28,976 nucleotides of DNA from a virus. The position numbers and the translations under genes were made by a program. Position 1 is the stretch's first letter; each line of letters begins with the position of its first letter. Positions 8,377-13,942 of this stretch are shown here, in pieces. The notes beneath the pieces were generated by a model. The model had not been told where the DNA came from. It ran no database searches and saw only the letters and a program-made list of their open reading frames with translations. Location: the IMG/VR virus record IMGVR_UViG_3300032087_003063, positions 1-28,976 of that record; one strand, given 5' to 3'.

Positions 8377-8482
8377 TTGTCTCTCCTAGTTATCTGCAAA
8401 CCCTGTGCCAATTGCTTAGTACGAGGGTCTGCGTTGTGGTGTATAGTTATATTTATAACGGTTATGGTTATATTAATTACGA
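8377..8482 (-). promoter_or_regulatory. Integrase leader and possible control region
   Basis: This is the 106-bp gap between the repressor stop and the integrase start. It contains the inverted repeat GTTATA-TT-TATAAC (8446-8459) and repeated GGTTAT words, plus TATAAA/TATACA-like hexamers that could serve as a -10 on the minus strand. No convincing -35 is visible. The integrase may therefore be read through from the repressor promoter or be activated. Confidence 0.35.
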
Positions 8483-9247
8483 TTAATCATTAAGCCATCT
8501 AATATGAGCAGTGCCTGTTCCTTTAATCCAATTAACCCTGTACTCAACATTTGATTGAAATACTGTGCCATTTTTATGCGTATATAAAACTGGTATTTCA
8601 GCTACTAACATCGTTGTATTTAACTTAATACTTCTATATGCCGTCATAAAATTATTCACTATGCTCATCATTTCCTTTTTTTGCTGTTCCGTTCTTAGTT
8701 GATGAATTTTATGATCTTTGTAATCTACCATTTCATCTATCTGCAGTATGTCAATTATTTCTGCTTCAGTATACCCTAGTTTTTTAGCCATTAATGGTAT
8801 GTAGCTACTCTCTTGAGAGAGATATTTTACTTTTATTCCGGGTTTTTTTAATGACCAATTAAATTTTATTTCAAATGCAAATACAATGTCAGATTGTATT
8901 CCCCCATAAACATCTTCATGGTCACTAATTTGCTTTTTTAATTGCTGTATTTCTTGCTGCTGATATTTTATCAACATCTGCTGTTGTTCCATATTTAAGT
9001 CTCCTGTATTTTGTTTTTTTGTATGTGGTGTAATTGAGATTTCCTCTCCTTTATACTCAATAGTATAATTGAGAGCTGTAGCCAACTTAGTAAAACTGTC
9101 ATACCGCATCTGTTTTACTTCGCCAGCTTTCCAACGGTAGATCTGAGTGCGATTAACTCCGCATATGCGCTCAACATCTGTTGGGTTTAATTGCTTTTCT
9201 GCTATCATAGCAAGAGCCGCATCGACTCTGTTTTTATGTAAAGTCAT
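8483..9247 (-). CDS. HTH repressor with PAS-like C-terminal domain (CI-position regulator)
   Basis: A 254-residue protein transcribed away from a Cro-like gene, the position of a lysogeny repressor. Residues about 16-62 form a helix-turn-helix (DVERICGVNRTQIYRWKAG) followed by FTKLATALN. A Gln-rich coiled coil lies at about 84-110 (dimerisation). The C-terminal 130 residues contain MAKKLGYTEAEIIDILQIDEMV.YKDH and a closing beta segment (VFQSNVEYRVNWIKGTG), which resemble a PAS sensor domain. There is no Ala-Gly cleavage site or Ser/Lys dyad of S24/LexA-type repressors. Induction would then depend on ligand or redox sensing or an antirepressor, not RecA cleavage. The PAS assignment is by eye. 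Confidence 0.7.
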   Translation of the reverse strand: MTLHKNRVDAALAMIAEKQLNPTDVERICGVNRTQIYRWKAGEVKQMRYDSFTKLATALNYTIEYKGEEISITPHTKKQNTGDLNMEQQQMLIKYQQQEIQQLKKQISDHEDVYGGIQSDIVFAFEIKFNWSLKKPGIKVKYLSQESSYIPLMAKKLGYTEAEIIDILQIDEMVDYKDHKIHQLRTEQQKKEMMSIVNNFMTAYRSIKLNTTMLVAEIPVLYTHKNGTVFQSNVEYRVNWIKGTGTAHIRWLND

Positions 9248-9260
9248 AATATCTACCTTA

Positions 9261-9307
9261 TTTTGTCAACACAAATTATAACAAAAGTAACACTTTTGCA
9301 ATATAAT
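9261..9307. promoter_or_regulatory. Divergent repressor/cro promoter-operator
   Basis: The inverted repeat CAAAAGT-AAC-ACTTTTG (9282-9298) lies between two opposing -10 boxes. Minus-strand TATAAT (9275-9280) has a -35-like TTGCAA at 9296-9301, 15 bp apart, for the repressor. Plus-strand TATAAT (9302-9307) serves the Cro-like gene. One protein on the palindrome would cover both promoters. Upstream, TTTTGTCAACAC (9261-9272) is a 12-bp word repeated exactly at 18973-18984, and CAAAAGTAAC recurs at 18891. Confidence 0.7.
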
Positions 9308-9347
9308 GCTTGTAAAAAGCTTTATTTGCACTTTAAGTTTGTTTATT

Positions 9348-9569
9348 ATGAGAATCACAAACGCAACACAAACCCAACGGACAATCAACGATTGGATGCT
9401 AGAAAACAATATGAGCTTAAGAACATTAGCAAGACTAATTGGTGTTTCTCCTAGCTTATTATCAAGACTTATTAATAGAAAGAGAACATTTTTACACAAG
9501 CATAAGATCAACATATCAAAGGTGCTTGGTGTAGAGGAAAATCAAATAATATGGCCATCAAAGAAGTAA
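9348..9569 (+). CDS. Cro-like small HTH (XRE-type) regulator
   Basis: A 73-residue protein, first gene of the rightward early operon. The helix-turn-helix spans about residues 10-45 (LRTLARLIGVSPSLLSRLINRKR). I chose the ATG at 9348 over the one at 9306 because 9306 lies inside the plus-strand -10 box and could not be in the message. It faces the repressor across a shared operator, so a Cro-type role (shutting off the repressor, committing to lysis) is likely. It overlaps the next gene by 19 bases. Confidence 0.8.
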   Translation: MRITNATQTQRTINDWMLENNMSLRTLARLIGVSPSLLSRLINRKRTFLHKHKINISKVLGVEENQIIWPSKK

Positions 9570-9769
9570 GTACAAATCAGCAGTGGCTAAGCGTTGCACA
9601 AGCAGCTGAATACTTAGGTGTTAGCTTAAGAGGAATGCGCTATGCATTAAAGCTACGGAAAAGTGGCACTGCTAACATGGATTTAAAAATTAAATTATTT
9701 GGAAAAAGAATATTAGTACAAAGAAACAGTTTAGACGCAATTGAACAAATCGAATCATATATTAATTAG
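9551..9769 (+). CDS. Excisionase / MerR-type HTH protein
   Basis: A 72-residue protein with the helix-turn-helix pattern WLSVAQAAEYLGVSLRGMRY near residues 12-31, typical of the HTH_17/excisionase family. A strand pair (KIKLFGKRILVQRNSLDAIE), like the wing of such domains, follows. Size and position in the early operon fit a recombination directionality factor for the integrase, or a second early regulator. Its stop codon is the first base-paired element of the folded leader that follows. Confidence 0.72.
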   Translation: MAIKEVSTNQQWLSVAQAAEYLGVSLRGMRYALKLRKSGTANMDLKIKLFGKRILVQRNSLDAIEQIESYIN

Positions 9770-9854
9770 GCGGCATGGAACCACATCTACCTTACCACAT
9801 ATCCAGAGAGTTTTTCTCTCTTTCGGCTCTCTGGGCCTCCACTATTGCCGCCTA
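9767..9854 (+). ncRNA. Structured RNA leader between xis-like gene and next gene
   Basis: A perfect 9-bp long-range stem joins TAGGCGGCA (9767-9775), which includes the stop codon of the gene before it, to TGCCGCCTA (9846-9854), 5 bases before the next ATG. Inside is a perfect 8-bp hairpin CCAGAGAG (9803-9810) with CTCTCTGG (9827-9834). A competing 6-bp hairpin, AGAGAG (9805-9810) with CTCTCT (9816-9821), uses the same left arm. Mutually exclusive stems in an untranslated leader suggest a switch or translational control element. No known class is recognised. Confidence 0.55.
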
Positions 9855-9859
9855 TAATT

Positions 9860-10081
9860 ATGAAAGTATTTATTAAAAATAGCGAAGAGAGAATACGAAT
9901 GGCGTTAAAAATAAAAAAGATTTTAGAGCTGGCTGGCTACAGTAGTAGCATTTTTAGCTCAGATAGAAAGCATTGTGATATTGGATTAAAAAGCGATCCA
10001 GTAGATCAAGACACATTGGCTAAAGTAATTAGTCAAATTGAAAGAAAAGGTTACACTATAGATAAGAAAGGCCCAGCATAG
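9860..10081 (+). CDS. Small conserved-looking early protein, unknown
   Basis: A 73-residue basic protein of alpha-beta pattern (MKVFIKNSEERIRMALKIKK then a Cys-containing strand and CDIGLKS). The ATG at 9860 is preferred over the upstream TTG at 9845, since 9845 lies within the paired leader. There is no good ribosome binding site, so translation may depend on how the leader folds. The size and strand order resemble small nucleic-acid-binding or anti-defence proteins, but no family can be named. Confidence 0.6.
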   Translation: MKVFIKNSEERIRMALKIKKILELAGYSSSIFSSDRKHCDIGLKSDPVDQDTLAKVISQIERKGYTIDKKGPA

Positions 10082-10098
10082 TGCCGAGCCTTTCTATC
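10061..10098 (+). promoter_or_regulatory. Hairpin across the stop codon of the preceding gene
   Basis: AGAAAGGC (10065-10072) pairs with GCCTTTCT (10088-10095), extendable by GAT/ATC with one bulge. The stop codon at 10079-10081 is in the loop. No T run follows, so it looks more like a processing or attenuation element upstream of the SSB-like gene than a full terminator. Confidence 0.45.
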
Positions 10099-10143
10099 TC
10101 GTAGCTACACCACATAACTACAAAGAGACAGGAGAATATACAT

Positions 10144-10671
10144 ATGTCTGGATTACTACCGCAAGATTACGAGATCCCAACAGGCGGATCTGGTGGATTA
10201 TTTGCAAAACTAGAAAAAGGAGAGAATCGTTTTCGCATATTAGCTAAACCAGTATTTGGCTATATATATTGGGATAACAACGCTCCAGTTCGTATACAAA
10301 ACCCGAATGACTATAAGACTGATGAAAAGCCAAAAGATCTAAAGCATTTCTGGAATGTGCCAGTATACATGAACGATGAGATCAAGTATATGGAAATCGA
10401 CAAAGCTACAGTATTAAAAGACTTAGCTGCGCTTGATTCCAATAAAGAGTGGGGCAACTTGCTTGAATACGATGTTATTGTTACACGCTCTGGCGAGGGC
10501 ATGGATACTAAGTATAGTACCAATCCATGTAAGCCAACTAAGCTATCTGCTGAAGCAGAAGAGGCGTGGAAAGATGCGAAAGCAGAATATGAAAGATACA
10601 CTACGGAAGACTTATTTGAGTCTGAGCTATTTCCGACTAAAAAGACTGAAGAAGAAAAGCTGCCGTTTTGA
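10144..10671 (+). CDS. Single-stranded DNA-binding protein-like
   Basis: A 175-residue protein with the pattern KLEKGENRFRILAKPVFGYIYWDN near residues 22-45. This is followed by KHFWNVPVYM and an EIDKATVLKDLAAL...WGNLLEYDVIVTRSGEGMDTKYS segment. This arrangement is seen in a phage family of gp32-like or OB-fold ssDNA-binding proteins. The C-terminus is acidic and ends EEEKLPF, close to the DIPF-type tip by which bacterial SSB recruits partners. It has a strong AGGAG-type site 10 bases upstream. It probably coats DNA during replication and recombination together with the nucleases and helicase downstream. Confidence 0.72.
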   Translation: MSGLLPQDYEIPTGGSGGLFAKLEKGENRFRILAKPVFGYIYWDNNAPVRIQNPNDYKTDEKPKDLKHFWNVPVYMNDEIKYMEIDKATVLKDLAALDSNKEWGNLLEYDVIVTRSGEGMDTKYSTNPCKPTKLSAEAEEAWKDAKAEYERYTTEDLFESELFPTKKTEEEKLPF

Positions 10672-11021
10672 TCAATCCAGCTAAAAAGGGTTATACCGCA
10701 GAGGTCGAGGTCGTTGATTTTTTCAAGGACCTTGGCCTTGAGGCCCAGAGATCATGGGGCAGTGATGGGCGCAGCATGAGAGATAAAAATGGTAGACCCT
10801 GCGAAAGTGATGTAGATATACTAGCTGATCTAAAAGATATACAGCTAAAAATACAGGTTAAGCGCCGCAAAAAGATTGCCAAGTTTTTACAGTTTAAAAA
10901 TTGTGATATTGTCGCTACACGCCCAGATCGTGGAAGCTGGACATTTATTGTAAATGCAGAGACAATGAAAAAATTATTATTGAATACACTGGGAGATAAT
11001 AAAGTTAACGGGAAAGGTTGA
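10668..11021 (+). CDS. PD-(D/E)XK nuclease, Hjc-like Holliday junction resolvase
   Basis: A 117-residue protein starting with TTG in a TTGA overlap with the SSB-like gene; the next ATG (residue 37) would remove the catalytic Glu. Motifs: KGYTAEVEVVDFF (Glu12/14), ESDVDILADL (Asp48/50) and KIQVKRRKK (Gln63-Val-Lys65). This is the Glu...Asp...Gln-x-Lys order of archaeal Hjc and related phage resolvases, and the length matches. It likely cleaves branched replication or recombination intermediates before packaging. It is the first of four nucleases of this superfamily in 3.3 kb. Confidence 0.75.
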   Translation: MINPAKKGYTAEVEVVDFFKDLGLEAQRSWGSDGRSMRDKNGRPCESDVDILADLKDIQLKIQVKRRKKIAKFLQFKNCDIVATRPDRGSWTFIVNAETMKKLLLNTLGDNKVNGKG

Positions 11022-11024
11022 TGA

Positions 11025-11162
11025 ATGAATGATTGGCAATTCAGAGATCTCCCAGTGAAAATTTACCGACTATGTCGCAAATGCAATAAGTGGGACCTAA
11101 AATGCAACATAAATTGGTCGTTGGTCGGTGTTGGTGGTAACAGCCTTGGTCCCACGCATTAA
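11025..11162 (+). CDS. 45-residue Cys-containing microprotein
   Basis: A short open frame starting 3 bases after the resolvase stop, with AAAGG 8 bases upstream. It encodes MNDWQFRDLPVKIYRLCRKC and continues to Cys27, giving a C17-x2-C20-x6-C27 cluster that could bind zinc or sit in a small zinc-ribbon fold. The gap would otherwise be about 160 bases in an operon where genes normally touch, which supports coding. No homologue is recognised. Confidence 0.5.
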   Translation: MNDWQFRDLPVKIYRLCRKCNKWDLKCNINWSLVGVGGNSLGPTH

Positions 11163-11180
11163 AATAAAAGGAAAGAGAAT

Positions 11181-11381
11181 ATGTACGATATAAAAAAAGA
11201 TGTAAAAAATGTAGTTGAGAAAGCTGTAAACAAATACGGCAGCATGGAAAAAGCTATATTTGAAATGAATGGTCACATAGCTGATCTAAAAGCACAAGTA
11301 GATGGTAAGCAAGCTTTACTGGACCTGTTATATAACAGTATAGATAAGGCTAAAAAAGCACTAAAGAGCGTACTGATATGA
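11181..11381 (+). CDS. Small coiled-coil protein, unknown
   Basis: A 66-residue Lys/Asp/Ala-rich protein with heptad-like hydrophobics from end to end (IKKDVKNVVEKAVNKYG, then IADLKAQVDGKQALLDLLY), predicting a helical hairpin or coiled coil. It has a good AAAGGAAAGAG ribosome binding site and overlaps the next gene (ATATGATG). It is unrecognised; a scaffold or partner role in replication is possible but unsupported. Confidence 0.6.
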   Translation: MYDIKKDVKNVVEKAVNKYGSMEKAIFEMNGHIADLKAQVDGKQALLDLLYNSIDKAKKALKSVLI

Positions 11382-11602
11382 TGAGTCCAAAAGATAAAAT
11401 GATCCTTATTGTTGGCGAAGCGATTGTAAAGACATTGCGTAACCATAGTAATAAGCAAGTAAATCTAGATAGCAGCACAACTAGGCATGTCATAGCTAGC
11501 GATATACTAGATGAAATATTAAGAGTAATAGATAACCCGGAGTTTAAGAATGCCCAACAAGAGCGCGAAAGATCGCAAGCGAAAGCGGAGATTAAAAAAT
11601 AA
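11378..11602 (+). CDS. Small helical protein, unknown
   Basis: A 74-residue protein, mostly helical and ending in a charged tail (QQERERSQAKAEIKK). It starts inside the stop region of the preceding gene and overlaps the next small basic gene by 53 bases in another frame. No catalytic residues stand out and no family is recognised. Confidence 0.55.
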   Translation: MMSPKDKMILIVGEAIVKTLRNHSNKQVNLDSSTTRHVIASDILDEILRVIDNPEFKNAQQERERSQAKAEIKK

Positions 11603-11666
11603 AGAGTTGATGCGCAGCGGACGCACAGCAAAACAAGTTAGGAGAAAACGCAATGCTAACAGATGA
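11550..11666 (+). CDS. 38-residue highly basic microprotein
   Basis: Encodes MPNKSAKDRKRKRRLKNKEL and continues with a basic tail rich in Arg and Lys. More than a third of the residues are Lys or Arg. It lies out of frame across the end of the preceding gene and the start of the next, which would be hard to find without looking below the usual length cut-off. From memory, similar short MPNKSAKDRKRKRR-type proteins occur in other aquatic phages; this is a recollection, not a search. The charge suggests nucleic acid binding. There is no clean ribosome binding site. Confidence 0.5.
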   Translation: MPNKSAKDRKRKRRLKNKELMRSGRTAKQVRRKRNANR

Positions 11667-12081
11667 ATTTATACAATTTCGTAAAGATTTTTTAACTGAG
11701 GCTATTAGCCTGTCTGATAATAAAAGCGTTGAGTATACTATATCAGATGAAGACCGCCTACGCAATTTTAAACATGTAGCGGCAAGACTTGGAATTACAC
11801 CACAACAGGCCCTTATGGTATATGTATTAAAACATGTAGATGCAATATGTAACGATGCTATGACTGGTAAGCAATTTAGCGATGAATCATTTAGATCACG
11901 CGCGCTTGACATCTGCAACTATATGATTTTAGCGACTGCATTGCATAAGGATCTAACACATACTAGAGGTAACAATGATAGTAATACTGAATCAGATCGA
12001 AGCAGATCTAGCCAAAACAGTAGGGCAAGAGAGACACAATCAGAACCAAAAGAATGGAACCAGCTCCAGCGCACAAAGTAA
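11653..12081 (+). CDS. Helical phage protein, possibly MazG-like (all-alpha NTP pyrophosphohydrolase-like)
   Basis: A 142-residue protein with a strong AGGAGA site. Residues about 15-100 are helical, with KSVEYTISDEDRLRNFKHVA, LGITPQQALMVYVLKHVDAI and a late DICNYMILATAL. The spacing of acidic residues and the closing D-x2-NY helix recall small phage proteins related to the all-alpha NTP-PPase (MazG) group, though the diagnostic ExxE...ExxD set is not clear. The last about 35 codons are low-complexity (Ser/Arg/Asn/Gln) and overlap the next gene in another frame, so this tail is probably shaped by the other gene. Confidence 0.5.
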   Translation: MLTDEFIQFRKDFLTEAISLSDNKSVEYTISDEDRLRNFKHVAARLGITPQQALMVYVLKHVDAICNDAMTGKQFSDESFRSRALDICNYMILATALHKDLTHTRGNNDSNTESDRSRSSQNSRARETQSEPKEWNQLQRTK

Positions 12082-12451
12082 AGTACAAAATGATATAAAC
12101 GGCTTTGGTGCAGAGCTAGCTGTTGCAAAAATATTAAATTGCTGGCCCGATCTAAGTATTGGCCCGCATAGACGCGGATTTGATCTAACTTATACTTATA
12201 AGCAACAGAAGATCCGTATTGATGTCAAATCTACCAAAATGAATCCCGGCTACCTTATGGCCAAACCGTGGCGCAAGGTAGAAGATTGTGATGTATATGT
12301 ACATGTGAGTGGGACCAATCCACGCTATGTCATACATGGATGGGCATGGGCCAAGGAGCTAATTAGTCCAGTTAATTTATCTGATATGGGTTTTGGCGAA
12401 TCTTATCACATGGAGCCAAGTCAATTAAGAGAGTTCAATTTACATGCATAG
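11975..12451 (+). CDS. PD-(D/E)XK nuclease-like protein
   Basis: A 158-residue protein. Motifs: INGFGAELAVAKIL (Glu47), GFDLTY (Asp70) and IRIDVKSTK (Asp83-Val-Lys85), the core of the PD-(D/E)XK nuclease fold. The N-terminal part (NQIEADLAKTVGQERHNQNQ) looks like the usual start of this phage family, which supports initiation at 11975. That start lies 107 bases inside the preceding gene. Pfam-level assignment and substrate are unknown; a structure-specific or restriction-like endonuclease is likely. Confidence 0.62.
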   Translation: MIVILNQIEADLAKTVGQERHNQNQKNGTSSSAQSKVQNDINGFGAELAVAKILNCWPDLSIGPHRRGFDLTYTYKQQKIRIDVKSTKMNPGYLMAKPWRKVEDCDVYVHVSGTNPRYVIHGWAWAKELISPVNLSDMGFGESYHMEPSQLREFNLHA

Positions 12452-12833
12452 CCAAATGATCGGAAGATTGGGCGAGCTTAAGATCAAGCAAAGATTACTT
12501 GAGCAGAACCACAATATATATACCCCCGAGGTAGACATCTTTGGCACTGATCTGGTTGTTGAGTTATCGTACGGCGCATTTAAAAGAGTACAAGTAAAAA
12601 CAATTACAAAACCCACTACAGACACAGCTATTCAAGTTCGCTGCGTGAAGTATGTGAACCTCAAACCAGCTATAGATGTTATCGCTGTTTATTATGCGCC
12701 ATTAGATAAGTGTGCATTTGTCCCATATAATAATGAGAAGATGCTTTCGCTAGCGCTTACTACCGCAAAAAACAATCAATCTAGTAAGCGGGTTTGGTTT
12801 TATCAGTTTGATCGATTCCCGGAGTTTAGCTAA
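12444..12833 (+). CDS. PD-(D/E)XK endonuclease, group-I-intron-endonuclease-like fold
   Basis: A 129-residue protein starting in an 8-base overlap, with AAGAGAG upstream. Motifs are MIGRLGELKIKQRLLEQ (Glu11), DIFGTDLVVE (Asp36) and RVQVKTITK (Gln50-Val-Lys52), followed by the strands YVNLKPAIDVIAVYY and CAFVPYN. This order and length fit the small PDDEXK_5 endonuclease family (PF11645-type). No intron is visible nearby, so it is more likely a DNA-processing enzyme of the replication module than a homing enzyme. Confidence 0.65.
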   Translation: MHSQMIGRLGELKIKQRLLEQNHNIYTPEVDIFGTDLVVELSYGAFKRVQVKTITKPTTDTAIQVRCVKYVNLKPAIDVIAVYYAPLDKCAFVPYNNEKMLSLALTTAKNNQSSKRVWFYQFDRFPEFS

Positions 12834-13072
12834 TGATTAAAAATGAATGGTATGCGGGCAGCGTGTCCTATGACACAGATGATTTAGAGCGAGCTGATTC
12901 AATGTTTCATGCATTTGAATTTGAAACGCTAGTAGAAAAAATGGAAAGATTTATGAAGATGCGCAAAAGTGCAGAGGTGCATTTTGCTGTGCATAAAATA
13001 GGTAAAAGAGAAATAGACATAACAGAAGAGGTAAAAAATGCAATGGATCTTAGATCAACAAATAAAAAATAA
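12833..13072 (+). CDS. Small acidic/charged protein, unknown
   Basis: A 79-residue protein coupled to the nuclease gene by TAATG, with GGAG upstream. It has an N-terminal aromatic segment (NEWYAGSVSYDTDD), a central helix (FETLVEKMERFMKMR) and a strand (AEVHFAVHKIGKREIDIT). It overlaps the zinc-ribbon gene by 35 bases. The compact alpha/beta layout suggests a folded domain, but no family is recognised. Confidence 0.6.
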   Translation: MIKNEWYAGSVSYDTDDLERADSMFHAFEFETLVEKMERFMKMRKSAEVHFAVHKIGKREIDITEEVKNAMDLRSTNKK

Positions 13073-13292
13073 TAGCCGTAACGGTGGCCTAATAGGTGAT
13101 GAGTCTAGAGGTCGCAAGGTTGTTGTAGACAATACTGTCAAAATATGCAATTCATGCAAACGAGCTTGGGAAGATGTGAATCTGCGGAATCATCCAGCTG
13201 GATTTACTATATATCCATTAGGAGTTATTCCAAGCTACGGTAAAGAAAAACAAATATGTCCATCATGTAAAAGAAAACAGGAGCAGCAATGA
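13038..13292 (+). CDS. Zinc-ribbon protein
   Basis: An 84-residue protein with two CxxC knuckles, ICNSCKRAWE and ICPSCKRKQEQ, about 38 residues apart, the arrangement of a zinc ribbon that binds one zinc ion. The N-terminus is basic and Gly-rich. The AGAGGT site and 4-base overlap with the next gene place it in the replication operon. A nucleic-acid-binding role next to the RecB-like nuclease is plausible; nothing more specific can be said. Confidence 0.65.
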   Translation: MQWILDQQIKNNSRNGGLIGDESRGRKVVVDNTVKICNSCKRAWEDVNLRNHPAGFTIYPLGVIPSYGKEKQICPSCKRKQEQQ

Positions 13293-13942
13293 GCAAATTT
13301 GCAAAGCATGGCCAGAAATATATATTAGCAGATGGGACCATAGCGCCTAGCGTTACTACATATATTAATGATCTTGGCTGGAATAAACAGACATTAGTCA
13401 ATTGGGCCAAGCGGCTCACATTTAGCGGACTCGATGCAGATAAAGTATTGCAGGATGCAGCAGAGACTGGGACTTTACTTCATTTAATGATTGAGGGTTC
13501 TATAAAGGGTTTTAAAGTAGATACAAAAGACTTTACCTATAACCAAGAAAAGCAAGCATTGAAAGCGTTTGTTGGGTATACAGATTGGGTAAAGAAAGTT
13601 GATTTTAAGCCATTAGCTAGTGAAGTAATATTAATTAATGAAGAGCAGCGAGTCGGTGGGACCGTAGACTGTATAGGGCGGATCGGAGATGATCTGGTAG
13701 TCATAGATTGGAAAACATCAAAATACGGTCCCTACAAAGAACAAATTATTCAGATTGCGCAGTATGTTCATATGTATGAACAAGCGCAGCCTAAAGCAAA
13801 TGTAGCATATGGCATGATACTCCGTTTCGGTAAGGAAGACGGCAAGTTTCATCAGCACAAGATAAAGAGAGAAAAGATCGATGCAGGAGTCGAAATCTTC
13901 AAACATCTTGTCGCGTTGAGGAACTTAAAATCTAAAGTTTGA
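13289..13942 (+). CDS. RecB/Cas4-type PD-(D/E)XK exonuclease
   Basis: A 217-residue nuclease with the complete motif set of the PDDEXK_1 (RecB-like) family. ETGTLLHLMIEG carries His65, GGTVDCIGRIGDDLVVIDWKT carries Asp127 and the Asp140-x-Lys142 pair, and QIAQYVHMYE is the Gln-x3-Tyr motif that follows. No Fe-S cluster cysteines of Cas4 are present. A phage enzyme of this type processes DNA ends for recombination or replication restart. It directly precedes the primase-helicase and overlaps it by 4 bases (TTGA). Confidence 0.82.
   Translation: MSKFAKHGQKYILADGTIAPSVTTYINDLGWNKQTLVNWAKRLTFSGLDADKVLQDAAETGTLLHLMIEGSIKGFKVDTKDFTYNQEKQALKAFVGYTDWVKKVDFKPLASEVILINEEQRVGGTVDCIGRIGDDLVVIDWKTSKYGPYKEQIIQIAQYVHMYEQAQPKANVAYGMILRFGKEDGKFHQHKIKREKIDAGVEIFKHLVALRNLKSKV

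Noticed and set aside
12444-12833. Homing endonuclease inside an intron
   Set aside because: The fold is like a group I intron endonuclease, but the neighbouring genes are intact and coupled by overlaps, so no intron surrounds it.
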